A DNA stretch of 64,000 nt from Maricaulis sp048268525 (GTDB taxonomy: Bacteria; Pseudomonadota; Alphaproteobacteria; Caulobacterales; Maricaulaceae). The notes beneath the pieces are model-generated. The model ran no database searches and had not been told where the DNA came from. It saw nothing but the letters and a program-made list of their open reading frames with translations. Numbering within the stretch: the stretch's first letter is position 1; each line of letters opens with the position of its first letter. Both the position numbers and the translations under genes were made by a program. This document shows positions 23,702 to 32,989 of this stretch, piece after piece. The stretch spans positions 6,892 to 70,891 of the forward strand of contig NZ_JBLWVH010000019.1 in the NCBI RefSeq assembly GCF_048268525.1. Direction: 5' to 3'.

Positions 23702-26224
23702 TCAGGTGATCCATGAACTCGTAACAGTCACCTCATAGGCGCCGTCATCATCACGACGAATATAGAATTCCCCACCCGTCCATCCGGCGCTCCAGACAAC
23801 ATAGACCTGACTGCGGTCCCTGTTCGGCAGGATCGTCGAGAAGCCCAGTGGATAGGTGATGCCATATTCGGGACTCATCCGGGCTTCCGCGGCGTCATCG
23901 AGGACAATCAGACGCTGATCACTGATCACCCCTGCAAACAAATCCGGATCACCCTTCAAAATCAGTGTGGATCGTCTCGAGGGTGGCACCGAACGCCCCG
24001 CCATAGCATTCCCGATGATCTCCTCAAGCCCGGCGCCCGGTTCATGGACCGGAACCCGGATGGCGGCCGCATCATGGCCAAAGACTTCGCCGATCATGAG
24101 GCGGATCAGCTCGGCCTCATGCATACGCGCCGGATCAAAGGGCGTGAGCGGCAATCCGTCGATACCATCATCAAGTCCGTCGCCATCAGTGTCGGGGTTC
24201 GTCATGTCCAGCCCGATCCGATGCTCAAATATATCTGTTAGCCCGTCCTCATCCTGGTCCCGGGTCAGAACGGCGAGCGGCGCCGTGATGTAAAGACCGT
24301 CCTCCTCCCGCTTCAGCGCCAGGCCGATCGGCGGGAAGGTAATGCTGGCCGGGTCCAGCTGACGGACCACGACGGCCAGCTGAAGGCGACCATCGACGAT
24401 CATGGGCAGACTCGACCCTGGCAGGATGACGTAGGGGAACATCGGTTGCAGACCGAGATAGACCGGCTGCTGCCAATCGGTGCCACCCGGTTCGCTCTGG
24501 ACGTACCAATACCCGCCCGCTGAGACCTCACCCGTCGGGTCGAGTTCGGTGGAGGTGTAGACCAGGTCCCAGACCTCACCACGCGGTTCCAGCCGGACAA
24601 CCTGCCATTCACTGACCGGCAAGACGACCCCATCCGGGACTATTGCTGGCTCCGGGAACATGACTGCAGGCTCCGTGCCGACTCCCTCTGGCAGTGGCAA
24701 TTCCTCGAAGACCGTGAAGCGAGGTTGCGGCACGAATTCCGTGTTTCCTTCGACAGCGACCGGAGTTTGGGAGGACTCGGCAGCCGCTCGCAAAGCGAGA
24801 AAGCCGGGGATGTCCAGATCCAGTTCTACGTCCTGATTCCAGCCGCTGCCCGAGGCATCGTCAGCGCGAACCAGATGTGCCGCCAGGGCTTCGGTATCTT
24901 CGGCGCCCTCCAGCAGATCGAGCGCGATATCACCAAAAACAGGGGGCGCGCTCGGGATCAGCCAGAGCCAACCCGCCGTCGCTCGGGCCATGCCGCGTTC
25001 GTCGGGGTGCATGAGATCGCGCGTCGGCCCGCCCAGCACAAAGAGATTATAGCGCTCACTCGGCGAGAATTGCGGAGACATGGCCTCCTGCAACATGGTC
25101 CCAAGCGCCGCATCAGCGTGGCTTGCGATCCGGGTTCGCCGGTTCGGATAACGTTGCGTTGACGCGTAGGCTTCGGCGATTGCCTCATCCTCCTCGGTAA
25201 AGACGGCGATATCGTCCGCTTGTTCAAGCAAGTCAGCCGCCACATCCGGCCGCGCCTGTTCGATCGCGGCAGCCGCGAGCCAGACCATCAACTTATAGGT
25301 TTGCTGGCGTGCCTTCAGTGACTCATTGGCACCCACAGGTGACACGGTCGTCAGGGACCAGAGTTGGCGCCGCTCGGCCGAACTCAACGCGGTATACATC
25401 CGGAAGGCACGTTCATGCTGTCCGACGCGGACCGCGCTACGCATGACAAGCGCCGTCAAGACCAGACGCTCGTCGCGCCCAACAGGCCTCACCGGCGCGG
25501 GCTCCAGCAACCAGGTCAGATAGGCAAATTGATCAACCTCACTGACATCGCCGGGCGGCCGCGTGAAAACAGACTGCAGGAATTCAAGATCAAGTGCGTT
25601 CTCATCCAGCGCGACCAGAATGCGGAAATCCTGAGTGTAGCTGTATTCGTCCCGAAGGAATTCCAGCGTCGAATCCGCCGCCGCCCAGCGCCCGCTCATT
25701 CGCACCCAATTGAGCTTGAATGAGTGCTGTCGACCAAAGGCCGCAAAGAGCAATGGCGCTTCTGGCAGCTCCGGAACCCGCTCCCAGAGCGCTGGCAGGA
25801 CACTATCCGCAGGCCAAGCGCAACCGAAATAGGTATGACCGCAATCGCCCTGAAAACGACCTGTCTCGATCAGGAGCTCGACCGCCAATCCAGCCGCCTC
25901 GACAGAGATGTCGAGCTGGTCCGCAAATCGCCCGACGATCGCGGCTTCGCCCCCGCCACCCATGATGGATTCCTGGAAGTAGAAGGCGAGATCAGTCGGC
26001 CCGTCTGCAACACGCGTCTCGTAGGCAGCCTCATGCTCTCGGCATATCTGATCCTCTTCCGGCGTCAGGTCATCGGCATACAATCGGCATTCATAAAGCG
26101 CGCTCCCGGACCCGTTTGAATCGCGCCAATACTCATCAAACCGTTCAGACCCTGACACCGATTGCGCCCAACCACTGCCCGCCGCGAAAACGGCTGTCGT
26201 TGCCGCAAGTAGAATCAAACGCAT
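23702..26224 (-). CDS. Large secreted protein with thrombospondin-3-type calcium loops
   Basis: Start at the second Met (26224), giving 840 residues with a signal peptide (MRLILLAATTAVFAAGSGWAQ); the frame also has an ATG at 26239. The mature protein has an N-terminal half of helical, TPR-like character (Trp, Leu and Ala-rich) with several Cys (CRLYADDLTPEEDQIC; CGHTYFGC). A beta-rich middle follows, then a calcium-binding segment encoded near 24160-24260: DQDEDGLTD and NPDTDGDGLDDGIDG. The C-terminal domain resembles no family I know. It is probably periplasmic or outer-surface. The gene stands alone, convergent with the GFA gene. Confidence 0.7.
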   Translation of the reverse strand: MRLILLAATTAVFAAGSGWAQSVSGSERFDEYWRDSNGSGSALYECRLYADDLTPEEDQICREHEAAYETRVADGPTDLAFYFQESIMGGGGEAAIVGRFADQLDISVEAAGLAVELLIETGRFQGDCGHTYFGCAWPADSVLPALWERVPELPEAPLLFAAFGRQHSFKLNWVRMSGRWAAADSTLEFLRDEYSYTQDFRILVALDENALDLEFLQSVFTRPPGDVSEVDQFAYLTWLLEPAPVRPVGRDERLVLTALVMRSAVRVGQHERAFRMYTALSSAERRQLWSLTTVSPVGANESLKARQQTYKLMVWLAAAAIEQARPDVAADLLEQADDIAVFTEEDEAIAEAYASTQRYPNRRTRIASHADAALGTMLQEAMSPQFSPSERYNLFVLGGPTRDLMHPDERGMARATAGWLWLIPSAPPVFGDIALDLLEGAEDTEALAAHLVRADDASGSGWNQDVELDLDIPGFLALRAAAESSQTPVAVEGNTEFVPQPRFTVFEELPLPEGVGTEPAVMFPEPAIVPDGVVLPVSEWQVVRLEPRGEVWDLVYTSTELDPTGEVSAGGYWYVQSEPGGTDWQQPVYLGLQPMFPYVILPGSSLPMIVDGRLQLAVVVRQLDPASITFPPIGLALKREEDGLYITAPLAVLTRDQDEDGLTDIFEHRIGLDMTNPDTDGDGLDDGIDGLPLTPFDPARMHEAELIRLMIGEVFGHDAAAIRVPVHEPGAGLEEIIGNAMAGRSVPPSRRSTLILKGDPDLFAGVISDQRLIVLDDAAEARMSPEYGITYPLGFSTILPNRDRSQVYVVWSAGWTGGEFYIRRDDDGAYEVTVTSSWIT

Positions 26225-26314
26225 GAACACCCCCTGCAACTCCCGGCAGCAAGGATAAGCTGTCGATCCAGTCGAGAATATGGCGAGGTTCAGATGATGT
26301 CCGGGTCGCCCCCC

Positions 26315-27085
26315 TCACCCCCGCTTCGGCCACCAAGGCACAAAGCCCGACGTCCTTGCCACATAGTCGGCATAGCCGGGGCGGCATTCGTGCAGGCCTT
26401 GCTCGAGAATTTTGGCACCGGTCCAGCGGGTCAGGGTGAAGGTGAGGAAGAGCGGGCCGATGATCGTCCACCAGCCATCGCCATCGGCGACGGCGATCAG
26501 CCACAGCCCCCAGAACAGGACGGCATTGCCGAAATAGTTGGGATGGCGGGTATAGCGCCACAGACCGGTGTCCATGACCTGGCCCTTGGTGGCCGGGTCG
26601 GCCTTGAAGGCGGCGAGCTGGCGGTCGCCGATCACTTCAAAGGCAAGACCGATGACGAAGAGAGCGATACCGGCGATGGCAGCAGGCGCGGCAAAACTGG
26701 CCCCCTCCATCACCGCATGCTGGATGGGCAGGGCCGTCACCCATAACAGCACGCCCTGCAGCAGGAAGACGGTGGCCAGCATGAAGATGGCTTCCTTGCC
26801 CGGCGGCGAGCGCTGCAGGAGTTTTTGATAGCGCTTGTCCGCGCCCTCCGCCTGCCAGCGGGTAAAGAGATGATGCCCCAGACGCAGGGCCCAGATTGCC
26901 ACCAGGGCGACATACCAGGTCGCCCCATCGGCTCCTGCAAACAGGAGAGAGGCCAGCGCCAGCACCAAAAACCCCAAGGGCCAGATCGCGTCGATATAGG
27001 ACGGGTCCTTGCGCGGCACGCTGAAGGGCCAGGCGAACACCATCACGCCGAGGATGAGAGCGAGATTGAGAAGATAGGGGATCAT
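26315..27085 (-). CDS. DUF1295 family membrane protein (steroid reductase/ICMT-like fold)
   Basis: 256 residues and about seven membrane segments. The C-terminal signature TGLWRYTRHPNYFGNAVLFWGLW and GFVPWWPKRG is that of the DUF1295 family, related to 3-oxo-5-alpha-steroid 4-dehydrogenases and isoprenylcysteine methyltransferases. Members probably reduce or methylate lipidic substrates at the inner membrane; the substrate here is unknown. It follows the symporter gene by 10 bp on the same strand, so it is likely co-transcribed with it, though a functional link is not obvious. Confidence 0.9.
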   Translation of the reverse strand: MIPYLLNLALILGVMVFAWPFSVPRKDPSYIDAIWPLGFLVLALASLLFAGADGATWYVALVAIWALRLGHHLFTRWQAEGADKRYQKLLQRSPPGKEAIFMLATVFLLQGVLLWVTALPIQHAVMEGASFAAPAAIAGIALFVIGLAFEVIGDRQLAAFKADPATKGQVMDTGLWRYTRHPNYFGNAVLFWGLWLIAVADGDGWWTIIGPLFLTFTLTRWTGAKILEQGLHECRPGYADYVARTSGFVPWWPKRG

Positions 27086-27095
27086 GCTGTCAAAC

Positions 27096-28796
27096 CTAGG
27101 GCGCGCGGATGCGTTCGACCAGCTCGCGGACCTCGGCCGGCGGGGCGGGGGTCAGCAGCGAGACGGTCACCGAGACGACAAAACTGATCACCATGCCGAT
27201 CGTGCCGAAACCTTCCGGCGAGACACCGAGGAACCAGTGTTCGGCATCATTGGGGATCCAGCCGAAGATCTTGTAGGTAAGGATATAGGCGCCGGTGACG
27301 CCAAGCCCCGTCACCATGCCGGCGATCGCGCCCTCCTTGCTCATGCGCTGCCAGAAAATGCCGAGCAGGATGGCGGGGAAGAAACTGGCGGCTGCGAGCC
27401 CGAAGGCCAGCGCCACGACCGAGGCGACAAAGCCCGGCGGGTAGATGCCGGCGAGGATGGCGATCAGCACGGCCCCGGTCGCCGACAGCCGGGCGATCAG
27501 GAGTTCCTGGCGGTCACTCATCGATTTGAACAGGACCTTGCGACACAGATCGTGCGAGATCGAGGAGGAGATGACCAGTAACAGGCCGGCTGCCGTCGAC
27601 AGGGCGGCGGCGATACCGCCGGCCACAACCAGGCCGATCACCCAGCCGGGCAGGTCGGCGATCTCCGGATTGGCCAGCACGAAGATGTCGCGATTGAGCG
27701 TGGTGACCTCGTTGACCTCCGGGTCGGCGCGGTACTGGATACGGCCATCGCCATTGCGGTCCTCGAAGGCCAGCAGCCCGGTGTTTTCCCAACGATGGAA
27801 CCAGTCCGGCGTCTCACTTTCGCCCTCGACCAAGGCGGTGGTGCCGGCGTCGTAGACGCTCTCATTCACCGTCTCGATGAAGTTGGTCCGGGCAAAGACC
27901 GCCACGGCCGGAGCCGTCAGGTAAAGAATGCCGATGAAGAGAAGCGCCCAGCCCGCCGACTTGCGCGCATCGGCCGCCTTGGGAACGGTGAAGAAGCGCA
28001 CGATGACATGCGGCAGACCGGCGGTTCCCGCCATCAGGGCCAGGGTGATGGCGAATACGTCAAAGGTCGACTTCGATCCGTCGGTATAGGGCGCAAAACC
28101 GAGCTCGGTCAGCATGCCGTCCAACTTCACCAGGAGCGGCGTGCCGTCGGCGACATTGCCGACAAGGCCGAACTGGGGCACGGGCGAACCGGTCAGCTGC
28201 AGCGAGATGAAGATTGCCGGCGTCATGAAGGCGAAGATCATCACGCAATACTGGGCGACCTGGGTGTAGGTGATGCCCTTCATTCCGCCGAGCGTGGCGT
28301 ACATCAGAACGACCAGCCCGCCGATAATTACGCCGGCCTCGATCGGGATTTCCAAAAAGCGCGAAAACGCGATGCCGACGCCCTGCATCTGTCCGGCGAT
28401 ATAGGTGAAGGAGACAAAAATCGCACAGATCACCGCGACCACGCGGGCCGTGTCGGAATAGTATCGGTCACCGATGAAGTCCGGCACGGTGAACTTGCCG
28501 AAACGCCTGAGATAGGGCGCGAGCAGGAGGGCCAGCAGCACATAGCCGCCGGTCCAGCCCATCAGGAAGACCGAGCCGTCATAGCCGGAGAAGGCGATCA
28601 GGCCGGCCATCGACAGGAAGGAGGCGGCGCTCATCCAGTCGGCGGCGGTGGCCATCCCGTTGAAGACCGGCGGGACGTGGTGTCCGGCGACGTAGAACTC
28701 ATCGGTCGAGCCGACGCGGGAGGCGATCGCGATCCCGATATAAAGCGCGAAGGATGTGATGACGAAGAAACCGGTCCAGAACAGGGTCACGCTCAT
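27096..28796 (-). CDS. Sodium:solute symporter, SSS family (VC_2705/ActP-like)
   Basis: 566 residues and about 13 membrane helices with the LeuT-fold SSS core: GMATAADWMSAASFLSMAGLIAFSGYDG, YIAGQMQGVGIAFSRF, GLPHVIVRFFTVP, SLLLVISSSISHDL-type helix (AGLLLVISSSISHD). It probably co-transports sodium with a small monocarboxylate such as acetate or propionate. An external loop holds DRNGDGRIQYRADPE, an EF-hand-like calcium site. Its start overlaps the stop of the small DUF4212 gene (ATGA). This small-subunit pairing is characteristic of the VC_2705 subgroup rather than of E. coli ActP. Confidence 0.92.
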   Translation of the reverse strand: MSVTLFWTGFFVITSFALYIGIAIASRVGSTDEFYVAGHHVPPVFNGMATAADWMSAASFLSMAGLIAFSGYDGSVFLMGWTGGYVLLALLLAPYLRRFGKFTVPDFIGDRYYSDTARVVAVICAIFVSFTYIAGQMQGVGIAFSRFLEIPIEAGVIIGGLVVLMYATLGGMKGITYTQVAQYCVMIFAFMTPAIFISLQLTGSPVPQFGLVGNVADGTPLLVKLDGMLTELGFAPYTDGSKSTFDVFAITLALMAGTAGLPHVIVRFFTVPKAADARKSAGWALLFIGILYLTAPAVAVFARTNFIETVNESVYDAGTTALVEGESETPDWFHRWENTGLLAFEDRNGDGRIQYRADPEVNEVTTLNRDIFVLANPEIADLPGWVIGLVVAGGIAAALSTAAGLLLVISSSISHDLCRKVLFKSMSDRQELLIARLSATGAVLIAILAGIYPPGFVASVVALAFGLAAASFFPAILLGIFWQRMSKEGAIAGMVTGLGVTGAYILTYKIFGWIPNDAEHWFLGVSPEGFGTIGMVISFVVSVTVSLLTPAPPAEVRELVERIRAP

Positions 28797-29122
28797 GACG
28801 CGTCCTCCTGGGAGACGTCATCCGCGACGGCTATATCCTGAGCCGGCATGTCGTCACTGCCGAGCCGGTCGGCGAAACGTGCTTCCAACCGGTTCATGGC
28901 CCAGGCATAATAGAAGATCAGCGCGATGAAGGTGAGGATGGAGCCTTGCTGGGCGAACCAGAAACCCAGCGGTGCGCCACCCAGCGAGACCTGGTCCAGC
29001 CAGGGACGCAAGAGGATGCCGAAGCCGAAGGATACGGTAAACCAGATCGCCAGCAATATGCCCATAAGGCCAAGATTGGCACGCCAATAGGCCTTGCGCG
29101 CGGATGACTTGTCTTGCGCCAT
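28793..29122 (-). CDS. DUF4212 small subunit of sodium:solute symporter
   Basis: 109 residues with two membrane helices (LMGILLAIWFTVSFGFGILL and GSILTFIALIFYYAWAMNRLE) and a charged C-terminal tail of about 30 residues. The motif YWRANLGLMG---WF--SFG and GFWFAQQGSI is that of DUF4212, the small partner of SSS-type transporters. GGGGGAG precedes the ATG. The stop overlaps the symporter start, which supports equimolar translation and a complex. The promoter must lie in the 125-bp divergent spacer shared with the BlaI-like gene. Confidence 0.92.
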   Translation of the reverse strand: MAQDKSSARKAYWRANLGLMGILLAIWFTVSFGFGILLRPWLDQVSLGGAPLGFWFAQQGSILTFIALIFYYAWAMNRLEARFADRLGSDDMPAQDIAVADDVSQEDAS

Positions 29123-29247
29123 GTGCTCCCCCAGACTGATCGCATGACTTTGGTGGCGATCTTCGGCGCGAGCTTTGCAAACAAATCCTTAACACACCAG
29201 ACCTGTCACAATTCAGGCCAGGACGAATCTGTGGGAGGATGACGACA

Positions 29248-29613
29248 ATGAGCCAGCAAGACCGCCTCACCGACGACGAGAATGCCACGATGCGCATCCT
29301 TTGGGATCGCGGCGGCGCGTCTGTCAGCGAGCTTGCCGTGGCCACACGTCAGCCGGCGGACACCACGCTCGCTGTGCTCCGTGGCCTGCGCCGCAAGGGC
29401 GCAGTCGAGCGCCAGCAGGACGGCCGCTCCATTGTCTATCGTCCACGCCTGAATAGCGAAACCGCCCGCACCCACGCGCTGGGCCGACTCTTGTGTGGCG
29501 ACCCGCCGGCCTCGGACAGCGGGCTCGGTGTCGTGGTCTTGCGCGAGAGCGACGTGGACCCGCAGGACTGGGCCGACCTGCAAAAAGAGATCGCACAGCG
29601 CCGCAAGGCCTGA
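29248..29613 (+). CDS. BlaI/CopY-type winged-helix repressor
   Basis: The ATG at 29248 is preferred, being 9 bp after GGGAGG; the ATG at 29239 sits directly on that ribosome site. 121 residues. The BlaI/MecI/CopY winged helix is clear: DDENATMRILWDRGGASVSELAV, QPADTTLAVLRGLRRKGAVERQQDGRSIVYRP. The C-terminal region is short. No blaR1-like protease or beta-lactamase is nearby; the divergent symporter pair is the only obvious candidate target. Stand-alone BlaI proteins may respond to copper, envelope stress or unknown signals. Confidence 0.85.
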   Translation: MSQQDRLTDDENATMRILWDRGGASVSELAVATRQPADTTLAVLRGLRRKGAVERQQDGRSIVYRPRLNSETARTHALGRLLCGDPPASDSGLGVVVLRESDVDPQDWADLQKEIAQRRKA

Positions 29614-29630
29614 ATCCCCAAGTCAGAAAT

Positions 29631-30581
29631 CTAGTCTTCCGCCAGGAACTCCCGCAGGTCGGCCAGCGTCGATGCCGGCGCCTCCTCGTGCACCACATGT
29701 CCCAGACCGGGATAGGTGATCAGCCGGGCGTCAGGGATCGCCGCGGCGAATTGCGGCCCGTGTGCCGGCGGGATGATGACATCGGCCTCGCCCCACATGA
29801 TCAGTGTCGGCGCTTGGACCTGCGCGAGATCGGCGCTTGGTTCGGGCAAAGTGAACACCCGCAACCGCTCGACCATGGCCTGGGCCACGCCCTCTCCACG
29901 CATCAGCTCAAGCACCCGTTCAGCGGTACCTTCCGGCATCGCGGCCGGATCGCCATAGAGTGCACCGGTTGCGGCCGTGATGATCGGTTGCGGCGCCTGG
30001 GTCAGATAGAACTGAACGCCCATAGGGACCGGGACCGGGTTTTCCGTCACGCCATTGATCGAGAAACCGCCCGGAGAGAGCAAGACCAGTCGCTCGACCT
30101 TGTCCGGGTTCGCGGCAGCCTGACGCCAGGCGACCAGGCCACCCAGGGAATTGCCGACCAAGGTCGCCTGTTCGATCTCAAGGGCCCCCATCAGCCCATC
30201 CAGGAAATCGACGGTCTCCGGCACCGAATAACGGGCCTGCGGGTCAGGACCGGTGAGACCGTGACCGGGGAGGTCCATACGGACGACGCGATAGTTGGCT
30301 GACAGCGCGTCCGCCCAAACGTCCCAGCTCTCCAGCGAATGGGAAAACCCGTGCACCATGACCAGGACCGGCGCGTCATCAGCGCCCTCGATCCGGACGC
30401 GAGTGCGGACACCGTCAACATCGACCAACCGGTCGGCATCGGTCCACCAGCGCGAGTCCACCGTGCCGGCCAACACGCCTTCCGGGGGCGTTTCGGAGCC
30501 GGTCGCGGGCCGATTGAGGAAATAGACAACGATCCCGGCCAGAAGCGCGAGACCGAGGAAAACGGCAATCAGAAAGCGCAT
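29631..30581 (-). CDS. Membrane-anchored alpha/beta hydrolase
   Basis: Start at the ATG at 30581, which begins a signal anchor (MRFLIAVFLGLALLAGIVVYFL); 316 residues. Alpha/beta-hydrolase motifs: oxyanion loop VHGFSHSLESWD, nucleophile elbow GNSLGG (Ser), acid within MWGEADVIIPP, and His in GLGHVVHEE. The family includes esterases, epoxide hydrolases and C-C hydrolases; a periplasmic location suggests cleavage of an imported ester or lactone. It lies downstream of the TonB receptor gene on the same strand, behind a strong hairpin, as part of a catabolic neighbourhood. Confidence 0.88.
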   Translation of the reverse strand: MRFLIAVFLGLALLAGIVVYFLNRPATGSETPPEGVLAGTVDSRWWTDADRLVDVDGVRTRVRIEGADDAPVLVMVHGFSHSLESWDVWADALSANYRVVRMDLPGHGLTGPDPQARYSVPETVDFLDGLMGALEIEQATLVGNSLGGLVAWRQAAANPDKVERLVLLSPGGFSINGVTENPVPVPMGVQFYLTQAPQPIITAATGALYGDPAAMPEGTAERVLELMRGEGVAQAMVERLRVFTLPEPSADLAQVQAPTLIMWGEADVIIPPAHGPQFAAAIPDARLITYPGLGHVVHEEAPASTLADLREFLAED

Positions 30582-30653
30582 GACAAACCCCTGAGCATGA
30601 AAATGAGCGCGGCGACACCCGTCAGGGCGCCGCCGCAAGCATAGTCCGGATGT

Positions 30654-30680
30654 GACGGGCGGGGGAGGTGCCCGCCCGTC
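30654..30680 (-). terminator. Strong GC hairpin between TonB receptor and hydrolase genes
   Basis: GACGGGCGGG (30654-30663) pairs perfectly with CCCGCCCGTC (30671-30680), with a 7-nt loop, 12 bp after the receptor stop codon. There is no U tract, so it may attenuate or stabilise mRNA rather than fully terminate. Confidence 0.5.
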
Positions 30681-30691
30681 GCAAGCGGCGC

Positions 30692-32989
30692 CTAGTAGCG
30701 CCAGGCGATCGTCGCGGTCACGGTACGCGGCGGGCCGTAGTAACCGACCAGCGTGCCTTCCAGACCCAGTTCCGGGGCCAGGGTGGTGTTGTTGACGAAG
30801 TCATAGCCGGAGACCCGATACTCTTCGTCGGTCAGGTTGCGACCGTGCAGGCCGAACTGCCAGTGGCCATCTTCGCCTTCCCAGACCATCGACGCGTTCC
30901 ACAGGGTGTAGGCACCCTGGTCAAGCAGCGGGAAGGGGAATTCGAATTGGCTGGAGTCACCCCGGTGGCTGATCGTATTGATCACCGACAGGTCACCGCC
31001 GTGCAGCGGCGTGACGTAGGTCAGCGTCGCTGAAGCCGTGGTGTCGGGCGTATTCTGGATCACGACCTGGTCCGAGACATCAACGCCGAAAGCATTGATG
31101 AACTGGTCGTATTCGCCGTCCAGCAGGCCGATGGCCCAACCGAGGGTCATGATGTCGCCTTGGGCAAACACGTCCTGACCGAGATCCAGCGAGCCTTCAT
31201 ATTCGATACCGCGAATGGTAGCGGCGCCAGCATTGGTGGTCACGCCGGTGAAGGTGTCGTTGACACCGTCATTGTCAGTGTCGATGCCGACCGAGCCGGG
31301 AACCTGGATGTCGGTATAGTCCATATTGAAGACGGCCAGGCTGTGGCGATATCCATTGCCCTGATATTTCCAGCCGATCTCGATGCTGTCGACCGTTTCC
31401 GGATCAAAGCTCATGAACTGGTAGATTTCATCAGCTTCGACGGTGCCGTTCTGGTCGAAGTCCGGGGCGCCGGTGGTCTGGGCGCGCGGGTCGAAACCAC
31501 CACCCTTGAAGCCCTGGGAATAGGTCAGGTAGAAATTGTTGGCGGCGTTCGGCTGCCAGGCAAGCGAAGCCGTCGGCGAGAAATCATCCCAGGAATTGGT
31601 ACCGGTGAAATCCGACGTCGTGGCGATCGAGAAGCCCGAGCCGCCGAAGAAATCCGAGAAGCCACCCAGATAGGTGCGGCGCAGCACGGTGGAAGTGCGC
31701 TCATCCTCGGTATAGCGACCGCCAAGGGTCAGCGAGAACTCGTCGGTCAGATCATAGGTGAAGTTGGCAAAGACCGACCAGGTCTTGGTGTCGACTTCGC
31801 CGAAGGTCTGGGCGTTGAGGCCGGCCAGGACATTGTCCAGCAGCACGTCAAAGACGGTCAGGGCACTGGCGTCGAGATAGTAATAACCGACCAGGCCGTT
31901 CAGGCGCTCACCGGAGTAGAGCAGCTGGAATTCTTCGGAGAACTGCTCGTTCTCGTAGATGGCCGGAACATCGAGGTCGCCGGACGGCAGGTTGTCAAAG
32001 TCAATCGGCGTGACCGAGGTATCATTACGGTCGGCGAGAATGTTGCGGACGGTCCAGTTGTCGTTGACCTCCCATTCCATCGTCAGGGCAAGGCCGTCAC
32101 CTTCAACATCCTGGTCGACGACATTCAGGCCGGCGCGGGTGTCGTGGACATCGTCCAGCACCGGAGCACCGGACAGGGCCCCCGGGGTCAGGCGGTGACC
32201 GCCGCGCGCGTTCGACGTATCGGCGACACTGTCATAGGCGAGGCGCACGAAGAAGGTGTCGGTCGGCTCCCATTCAGCGGAGACGCGGTAGCCGAAGACG
32301 TTCTTGTCGTAATTGTCTTCGCCCGTGGTCAGGTTCTCGCCATAGCCGTCGCGGGTGAAACGGCCGAGCGTGCCGCCAACGCGGAAGGTATCGGACAGCG
32401 GCGCTGTACCGGACAGGACAGTATCGAACTGGCCATAGCTGCCAACGCCGACCCGGGCAGACAGGGTCGGCTCGTCGGCATCGATGCGACGGGTGACGTA
32501 TTTGACCGCACCACCAATGGTGTTGCGACCATAGAGCGTGCCTTGCGGGCCGCGCAGGACTTCGATCCGGTCGACGTCATAGATGTCGAGCACCGCACCT
32601 TGCGGGCGATTGAGATAGACGTCGTCGACATAGATGCCGACACCGGCTTCGAAACCGGCAACCGGGTCCTGCTGGCCAACGCCGCGGATGAAGGCCGACA
32701 GGGTTGAATTGGTGCCGCGAGACACTTCCAGCGTGATGTTCGGCGTGGTGTCGGCGATGGCGACAATGTCCAGCGCGCCCATGCGCTCGAGGTCTTCACC
32801 GCTCATGGCCGTGACCGACAGCGGCACGTCCTGCAGCGTTTCCTCGCGGCGGCGGGCGGTGACGGTGATAACGTCACGGCCTTCCGACGCGCCATTGTCC
32901 TGGGCGACGGCGGGAGCCGCGACCAGGGCTGAAGCGGCAACCGTGCTCAGCAATAGCGCGGTGCCGGTCAGGGTCTTGAGTTTTTTCAT
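30692..32989 (-). CDS. TonB-dependent outer-membrane receptor
   Basis: 765 residues with a signal peptide ending ASALVAAPAVAQ, a plug domain (VITVTARRREETLQDVPLSVTAM; IRGVGQQDPVAGFE; VEVLRGPQGTLYGRNTIGGAVKYVTR) and a 22-strand barrel ending in the aromatic Tyr (TATIAWRY). The TARRREE-LQDVP start is typical of receptors for carbohydrates, terpenoids and other non-siderophore substrates in sphingomonads and relatives. One external loop carries an EF-hand-like site (DFDQNGTVEADE) and another DTDNDGVNDT. It overlaps the upstream hydrolase gene by 4 nt (ATGA), so uptake and hydrolysis are linked. Confidence 0.95.
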   Translation of the reverse strand: MKKLKTLTGTALLLSTVAASALVAAPAVAQDNGASEGRDVITVTARRREETLQDVPLSVTAMSGEDLERMGALDIVAIADTTPNITLEVSRGTNSTLSAFIRGVGQQDPVAGFEAGVGIYVDDVYLNRPQGAVLDIYDVDRIEVLRGPQGTLYGRNTIGGAVKYVTRRIDADEPTLSARVGVGSYGQFDTVLSGTAPLSDTFRVGGTLGRFTRDGYGENLTTGEDNYDKNVFGYRVSAEWEPTDTFFVRLAYDSVADTSNARGGHRLTPGALSGAPVLDDVHDTRAGLNVVDQDVEGDGLALTMEWEVNDNWTVRNILADRNDTSVTPIDFDNLPSGDLDVPAIYENEQFSEEFQLLYSGERLNGLVGYYYLDASALTVFDVLLDNVLAGLNAQTFGEVDTKTWSVFANFTYDLTDEFSLTLGGRYTEDERTSTVLRRTYLGGFSDFFGGSGFSIATTSDFTGTNSWDDFSPTASLAWQPNAANNFYLTYSQGFKGGGFDPRAQTTGAPDFDQNGTVEADEIYQFMSFDPETVDSIEIGWKYQGNGYRHSLAVFNMDYTDIQVPGSVGIDTDNDGVNDTFTGVTTNAGAATIRGIEYEGSLDLGQDVFAQGDIMTLGWAIGLLDGEYDQFINAFGVDVSDQVVIQNTPDTTASATLTYVTPLHGGDLSVINTISHRGDSSQFEFPFPLLDQGAYTLWNASMVWEGEDGHWQFGLHGRNLTDEEYRVSGYDFVNNTTLAPELGLEGTLVGYYGPPRTVTATIAWRY

